Assembly: GCA_030549775.1 (NCBI GenBank)
Contig: CM060175.1
Location: forward strand, 68,477,245 to 68,541,244
DNA length: 64,000 nt
Reading direction: 5' to 3'
From: Tamarix chinensis
Lineage: Eukaryota > Streptophyta > Magnoliopsida > Caryophyllales > Tamaricaceae
Below, piece after piece: positions 58,225-64,000 of this stretch (its first letter is position 1; each line of letters begins with the position of its first letter). Below the pieces are notes generated by a model. That model did no database searches. It was not told the origin of the DNA and saw only the letters and a program-made list of their open reading frames with translations. The translations under genes were made by a program, and so were the position numbers.

Positions 58225-59255
58225 TCATGCAAAAAAAGGGAGGGGAAAGGCTCGAAGAGGTGAAGTGGAAAAGAAAATGAGCCATGTTCGGGTTGAGATC
58301 TTTGGGCTAGAAAAGAGGGTGGTTGGGGGAGGTTTAGAGGCAAGGTAAGGATGCAGGAGTGAAGAGAGGGTGTTGGTGGTGGCAAAGGGTGGTTTCGCGG
58401 CGGCTTAAGGCGGCGGATACGGCGGCGGCAAGGCGGCGAAGATGGTTGGTGATAAGGGGAAAAATGGGGAGAAAAGAAAGAAGGGGTGGAGAAGGGAGGA
58501 AGTGTAGGGCTCAAGGGGCCAGCGTGGGGGTGCAGGGCAGTAGGGGATGGTGGCAAGGGTCGGCGCAGGGGTTGGGTGCGGCGGTCGGAGCGGCGGACGG
58601 TGGCGGAGCGGGATGAAAACAGAAAAACAAGGGAAAGAAGGAAGGAGAGAGGAGGGAGCTCGGGGGAGAAGGTGGCTCGAAAAATGGGACAAGAAAATGG
58701 GCAAATGGGAGAAGAAAAGAAGAGGAGAGGTAAGGGGGCAGGCGGCAGGGCGTAGGGCAGCAGGGAGGCGGTAGGGTGGCAGGGAGAGGGTGGCGACGGG
58801 AAGGGGAGTTGCAGACATGGATAGGGGTGCAGGGTAGCTCGGCTCGAAGGAGGGGAGAAGGGGACAGGGTAGAGGGAGGGAGTAGCAGGGGCTGTCGGTG
58901 GCAGCAGGTCGGCGCGGCAATTGCAGGCGGCGGCGTGCCTGTTCGAGTGTCGGGGAAGGTGATGGCTGCTGGGTCGGGACGCAGAAGAAGAGAGAAAGGA
59001 AGGGCGGTGGCGTCCGGTCGGGGAAAGGAAAACAGGCGGCCGACCGGTCCAAGGAGGGGGAAGAAAGAAAAAAAACGAGCGGGGGCCGGCTGGGTCAGTG
59101 TGCGAGAGGGAGAGAGGGCTGAGGGGGAGAGGGATGAGGCGGGCCGAAGGCCCAACGCACGGGGAAGGCTGGCCTGGCGAGGCAGCCCGAGGGAAAAGGA
59201 AGGAGAAAAAGAAAAAGGAAAGGAAGAGAGGGGAAAAAGAAAAAATGGGAATGGA
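58225..59255 (-). repeat. Pyrimidine-rich LTR block of the solo LTR
   Basis: On the sense (minus) strand it is C/T-rich with frames of 215 codons (58405-59052) and 214 codons (58511-59155) in different phases, both Pro/Ser/Leu-rich. One starts GLRPASSLSP, comparable with GHRPISSLPS at the same place in the LTR at 20650-26463. Not called as genes. Confidence 0.55.
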
Positions 59256-59591
59256 AAAATAGGAAATTTAGTTTAATTAAATTTATAAAATCATAAAATA
59301 TAATATCCCTGGTAAATTATTTAATTTAACAATTTAATTTATTATAACCTAATATTTTAGTTTAAAAAGGGTAAATTTGGTAAAATATTAGTTTGGGAAA
59401 ATCATTTAAATGGGACAATATGACAATTAGCAAAATATTTATTTTTAGCTTATTAAATACTCTTATCCAAATATACATACTCTAAAATCCATAAAATAAT
59501 TAAAATAACAATTTTACAAGCTAATTTTTATTTCAAATAAAGTTATTTATTAAAATATGGGTTTTCAAAATTTTTGGGGGATTACACGTGA

Positions 59592-60351
59592 GCTGTAGTC
59601 CAGGGGCCAGTTTGGCTCAAAAAGGGAAAGAAAATGACGGGGGAAGAGAGAGAGGGAGAGGGAGCAGGTGGTGGCAGCTGCAGGGTGGTGGTCGGCGTAT
59701 GCAGGTTGTCGGGCATGGTGGCAATGAAAAAGGAAGAAGAAGAAGGGAGAAGCCGGCCGGTCGAAGGGAAAGGAAATGAGGCTGAACCGGTCGGTCAGGG
59801 AAATTTAAAAAGAAAGGAGGTTGCCGGGATGTGCTGGGCGGCGTGCTAGGAAGAGAAGGGGACGACCCACGCGAGGGAGGGAGGAAAGGAGGGGAGATGG
59901 GCTGGTGGCCCAGCGCGCAAGGAGGGGGAAGAGGAAGGCAGGCCGGGCGGCCCAAGGGGGGGAATGGGAAAAAGGAGAGGAGAAAAGGAAAAAGGAGAAA
60001 AAGGGTAAAAAGAAAAATGGAAAAATAGGGAAAATAAGGTAAATTAATTTATAAAATCATAAAATGTAATATTCTTGATAAATTATTTAATTTAATAATT
60101 TAATTCATTATAATCTAATATATTAGTTTAAAAATGGTAAGGTTGGTAAAATATTAGTTTTGAAAATTATTTAAATACAATAATATGAAAATAGTAAAAT
60201 ATTTATTTTTAAATTTATTAAATACTCTTATCCAAACTTACATACTCTAAAATTCATAAAATAATTAAAATAAATAATTTTAAAAGCAAATATTATTTCA
60301 AATACAAGTTATTTATTAAAATATAGGTTTTCGAAATTTTTGGAGATTACA
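59592..60351 (-). mobile_element. Long-LTR, minus orientation, right part (start at 60351)
   Basis: Continuation of 53038-54868 after the solo LTR insertion: purine-rich top strand to about 60020, AT-rich block, and the family start TGTAATCTCC (complement) at 60351. A 112-codon Pro-rich frame (59617-59955, -) lies in it. Confidence 0.65.
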
Positions 60352-61728
60352 ATATAACCCAGGGTTTGATGGATAACTAAAGAGCGTAATATGGTGTTAT
60401 GTCATAATTATTTACGGAGTGTCTGGTAAGGAAGTGTACATGGAAATGTGAGTTAGATATGTTTGAAGTGCGAGTTAGGGTTTTATGTATGCTATGATAA
60501 TTAATATGGAATGCTTGATTCTATGGCCAGTATATATTGTGTCTCTGGATTTGTGACATTTCCCCTTCCCTCGAATCGAATAAATTGACATTCGAATAAG
60601 ACACAAATATAAAGTATTAATTATGTAAAGTGAAAGAGTATTGAGCCAAACCCAGACCAATCCACTAGCAATAATAGTGGCCAGGCATAAGATGTCTTTG
60701 AGACCAGTCCACCTGCGAATAATAGTGGTCAGATGCATTCTGTCCCGTATGTTTTCGGTCCACCACCCATAATCCCGAGCTCAATAAACTAAACACTGGA
60801 TATTATTAAAGTATAGGAAGACACTAATCACTTACAATGGAACACTATATGAGTTGGGGCTAGACCAGTCTACCGGCGAATAATAGTGGTTAGATGCAGG
60901 GAGCCCTAGAGACTGGTCTACTAACGAATAATAGTGCTCAGGTGCGTTTTACCCCTGTATGTTTCCGATCTATCGACTATAATAGTAGGGTTCCCACACT
61001 CACATGGATATAATCGAAAGATGATGGTTGAATAATAATTAATTAATAGCTTAAGGCCTAAAAAAAGTATTGATTCACTTTATGATCTATTGACATGACC
61101 CGATTTGGTTTCCGTGCTTGTCCCTGCCTGGGTACGTGATGGCTTTATAAGTACATGAATTTTGTGTTATGTATCTCTCATTGTATGTGTTATCGCCTTG
61201 CGTATTAGTCCGCATGTTATCTCTCTATATAGTTTTTGTATTATGTGTTGCATGCGGGCCTGTCTTTCAGTGTGGTTTAAAGGGTTACTCAGTACCATAG
61301 TATTAAAGGGTTTCCTTTGTGGGTTCCTGCCTATTCAATAGGCATTGTTCCTTTCAGGACCATTATAGATGTTATTCAAGTGGATAACGGGAAATAGCGT
61401 AAGGATTACCCGAAAACTTTAGGGTTTCACCCTTTCGCCTTTTAATTCCTAGTTTTAATGTAATTTGTATTCTTGTAACCATCAATGGTGGATTCTATTC
61501 TTGTAACAAAACCTTTTGCGCTACTCTAATTTAAATAAAGTTTGAAATATAGAAAATTATATTTTATTCTTTTAGCCTTAGTACTTGGTACTAGAACGGT
61601 AGGAGAAAATCAGTCTAGTACTAAGTGTGGCGGTAATATTCTCAAAATTCAAGATTTTTGATTTTTGCTTATGCTATTTTCTTTAAATAAAATGAAATTT
61701 TTCAGTAGTAAATTTTTGGGGTGTTACA
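60352..61728 (+). mobile_element. Long-LTR 3' part, plus orientation
   Basis: Contains the inverted counterpart of the CCGGTGG repeats (60650-60980), GCCTATTCAATAGGC (an LTR-conserved motif, also at 21040 and 55253), GTGGCGGTAATATT, and the family end TTTTTGGGGTGTTACA at 61728. It begins directly at the start of the minus-oriented LTR. Its 5' part is probably 51823-53037, but the middle of that LTR is missing. Confidence 0.6.
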
Positions 61729-62755
61729 TCCTCTCTTCGACCCACCTTGTTGCCATCTCTACCTACGTCCCTGCAACCCTCTACAACGCTCTGCATGCCA
61801 TTGCTTGCACATGGAAGCCCTCCCTTCCCTTTATAACCAAACACCCCGTACACGGTCCCTTCCTTGCATACCCATTTTTTGCTTCCATTTATGACTTCTA
61901 CGCCCCCTGCCTTGTCTGCCAATCTCCCTACAACTAACACCTATTGTCCCCACGGCTAATGCCCCCTCTTCTTCTTCTTCTTCTTCTTCTTCTTCTTCTT
62001 CTTCTTCTTCTTCTTCTTCTTCTTCTTCTTCTCCCCCCTTGCACCCTGCCTCTTCTCCCCTGACCTCCTTTCCTTCTTTGTTTCTTCTTCCCCACCTTTT
62101 TTTTCCCTCACGACCTGCAACAATACCCATCACCTCCACCACCATCCCAGCCTCCACAATCATCCATTTCCCCATTCCCTCCTTCTCTCCTTTTTTCTCC
62201 TTTGTCACCCTATTTTACTTTCTTTCCTCCCTTGTTGTGCTTCCTGCCAATCCCTTTCCCTTGTCACCAATCACAACCCTAGCAGCCATGCCCAAGGCAA
62301 TGGCAGTTGTTGTTGTTGCCATCCCCTCCACTCGAAACCACCTCCTCCTCCACCCTGCAGCCTCCCTACACGACCCAAACCGCCACCTCAATGCCACCAT
62401 CCACCTTTCTGCATCCCTTGCGCCCATCCCCTCTACTCAACACTCCACCACCTTCTCTCAGCTGCCTCACCCCAACTTCATTTCCTCCACCACCACAGCT
62501 CCTCCCAGCCTGTCTAACTCCAACCATAGCCATCACCCACTCCTACAATATCACCCCGCAGCCACCCCATCACCACCTCCCTCCTTCTTCTTCTCCTTTC
62601 CCTTCTCTCAACACACCATCCAACCACTACCATCTCCACCACCCCAACTCCTACACCCAACGGCCAAATCTAAACCACCCAAACACCACCTCCAACTACT
62701 TACCAACCGAGCCATCTCCCCCTACATGCATCGCTCACGCTACATCTATAGGGTG
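61729..62755 (+). repeat. Pyrimidine-rich LTR block with 254-codon open frame
   Basis: C/T-rich on the plus strand, with a 254-codon Pro/Ser/His/Thr-rich frame at 62039-62803 and an overlapping 149-codon frame at 62307-62756. It is followed by AT-rich sequence with GGTAATnnnTTAAT words, i.e. the family order. I read it as the continuation of an outer plus-oriented LTR (possibly 50809-51405). No domain is recognised. Confidence 0.5.
61968..62032 (+). repeat. (CTT)n microsatellite, about 21 units
   Basis: Uninterrupted CTT repeat inside the pyrimidine-rich block; on the other strand it encodes a Glu run in a chance frame. Confidence 0.95.
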
Positions 62756-63204
62756 AGTTATGTTTTGATTTTTGAAATTAATTTGGTAATGTTTAATATA
62801 TAAGGGTAGTTTGGCAAATTTTTATTTAATAAATATTTTTCATAAAAAATTATTATTTCATTGATCAAATATTAATATGGTATTTATGATATCATTTAAG
62901 GTATAAAAGTTTTATTAGCGGAGCCTACTAATTTTTAGGCGGTTACCAGTAAATTTTACTTCTTTTGGAAATCAAGTAAGCTTTATACTCCACTAAAATG
63001 TTTGGATATCGTATGGTAGCACATGAGGATTTTGACATGTAATTTGTGTCAGACACAATTTGTTACAAGTAATTATATGGCTATTATTGTTATCATGAAA
63101 AAATCTAAAAATAAGGCATGTTATCCTATATAAAATATCTTGTGTACAAAAGTGTAATTAAAATGGGTTCTAATGTTGGGAAGTGATGTTGTATGATATA
63201 TATA
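62756..63204. other. AT-rich LTR sequence, no gene
   Basis: It follows the pyrimidine-rich block in the position where the family has its hairpin and minisatellite, but neither is recognisable here apart from GGTAGTTTGGCAAATTT near 62804. Confidence 0.4.
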
Positions 63205-64000
63205 TGTAAAAATGTTAGGTTAAGCATGATTAGATACACTTGTAGTAAAATTATTACTCTCATGTGCCCTAGGAGTAATTTGGTAATTTAAGCATATCAT
63301 AATATTTAACCTTAAACAGAATGTCTAATGTGTTATAAATATTGCTAAGGTAGGTGATTTGTTGTCTTAGAAACATATGTTTCGTCATGACTAGCAATAT
63401 TATATGGTCTAGGTGTATTTGGGTAACTTAGAGTGTACCATAATAAATATTCTAATAAACATATATGATATCTGTTATTTGTTGTTAAGAATGAGAATAG
63501 ATGTTTTGCTATATTAGAAACACATGTTTCAACATGATTATCAATATTATATGTTTTAGGGGTATTTTGATAATTTGGATTGTGTCATGATGAATATTCC
63601 AAGAAGCATTCATGATATGTGTTATTCGTTGTTAAGTGTGAGAATAGGAGTCTTGTTGTATTAGATATACTTGTTTTAGCATGATGATTATTACTATTAT
63701 ATGGTACAGGGGTATTTTTGGTAATTTAGAGTACACCATAATGATTATTCTCATAAACATGAAAGATGTGTATTATTTGTTGTTAAGTAGGAGAATATGT
63801 GTTTTGATATTCTAGAAGCGCATGTTAGAGCTTGACACGTAGAATTGTGTATAAGGTCAAAATGGTCATTTGGTGAGTCTGGTGATTTAATTACTTGATA
63901 AATGATTTAATTATGGTATGCTATCTTTTTTATGGTAAGTTGATGAATAAAATGAAATTCATGATGGAAATGGATGCCTCACGGGTATTTTGGTCATTTT
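63205..64000 (+). repeat. ~148 bp tandem repeat running off the window
   Basis: About four and a half units. The marker word AGGGGTATTTTGGTAATTTAGAG occurs in variants at 63271, 63411, 63558 and 63708 (spacings 140, 147 and 150), and again as GGGTATTTTGGTCATTTT at about 63982. Other shared words per unit are TGTTATTTGTTGTTAAG, TAGAAACAnATGTTTC and CATGATTATnAATATTATATG. Non-coding. Confidence 0.8.

Larger units (their letters stand above)
54864..59591 (-). mobile_element. Solo LTR, 4718 bp, target duplication CGTGA
   Basis: LTR 54869-59586, in family orientation from TGTAATCCCCC (59586) to GGGGGTGTTACA (54869), flanked by perfect CGTGA at 54864-54868 and 59587-59591. It is the cleanest complete copy of the long-LTR family. 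Minus-strand order: AT-rich (59570-59260), pyrimidine-rich (59255-58225) with open frames of 215 and 214 codons, hairpin (58222-58199), minisatellite (57560-56500), 64 bp repeats (55770-55611) and the conserved end. No internal domain separates two LTRs, so it arose by LTR-LTR recombination or is a LARD-like nonautonomous unit. Confidence 0.85.

Overview
The window is plant (angiosperm) nuclear DNA. It carries two intron-containing housekeeping-type genes whose proteins I recognise as plant families. Around them is a dense, nested and mostly decayed population of LTR retrotransposons (Ty3/gypsy and Ty1/copia), one L1-type LINE and several MITEs. I see no prokaryotic or organellar features and no rRNA, tRNA or CRISPR. 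I do not assign a species.

Layout: (1) 1-15.7 kb is nested retrotransposon debris. It holds minus-strand gypsy gag-protease-RT remnants split by a 2.66 kb LTR-like insertion, then a plus-strand gypsy integrase remnant. A complete copia element with both LTRs and a TGTCT target duplication (5006-9944) splits that integrase remnant. A long gypsy 3' LTR (10398-13673) and an inverted, MITE-bearing LTR copy (13674-15728) follow. (2) 15.7-27.7 kb is LTR debris dominated by a ~5.8 kb minus-oriented LTR (20650-26463), itself carrying a 240 bp MITE and a 739 bp solo LTR with a CCATA target duplication. (3) 28.5-43.1 kb is the gene island: a three-exon clathrin light chain gene (+, 28635-31295) convergent with a five-exon gene for a basic Ser/Thr/Pro-rich protein (-, 42580-33263). 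The second gene's 6.2 kb intron 2 is loaded with MITE-like repeats. (4) 44.4-49.4 kb is a degenerate minus-strand L1-type LINE. (5) 49.4-64 kb is a nest of LTRs and LTR fragments in both orientations, including a 4718 bp solo LTR with target duplication CGTGA (54869-59586). It ends in a ~148 bp tandem repeat running out of the window.

The long-LTR family has a recurring architecture. Using the pol-linked gypsy LTR at 10398 as the orientation reference, the order is: TGTAATnCCCC start, AT-rich block, ~1 kb pyrimidine-rich block with long Pro/Ser-rich open frames, a short hairpin, a minisatellite built on a GGTAATTTGG core, short tandem repeats, and a GGGGTGTTACA end. That architecture, the conserved hairpin, the pyrimidine-rich frames and a twice-seen inverted junction are the least explained signals in the window. 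The two genes look ordinary and probably intact; all transposon reading frames seen are broken.
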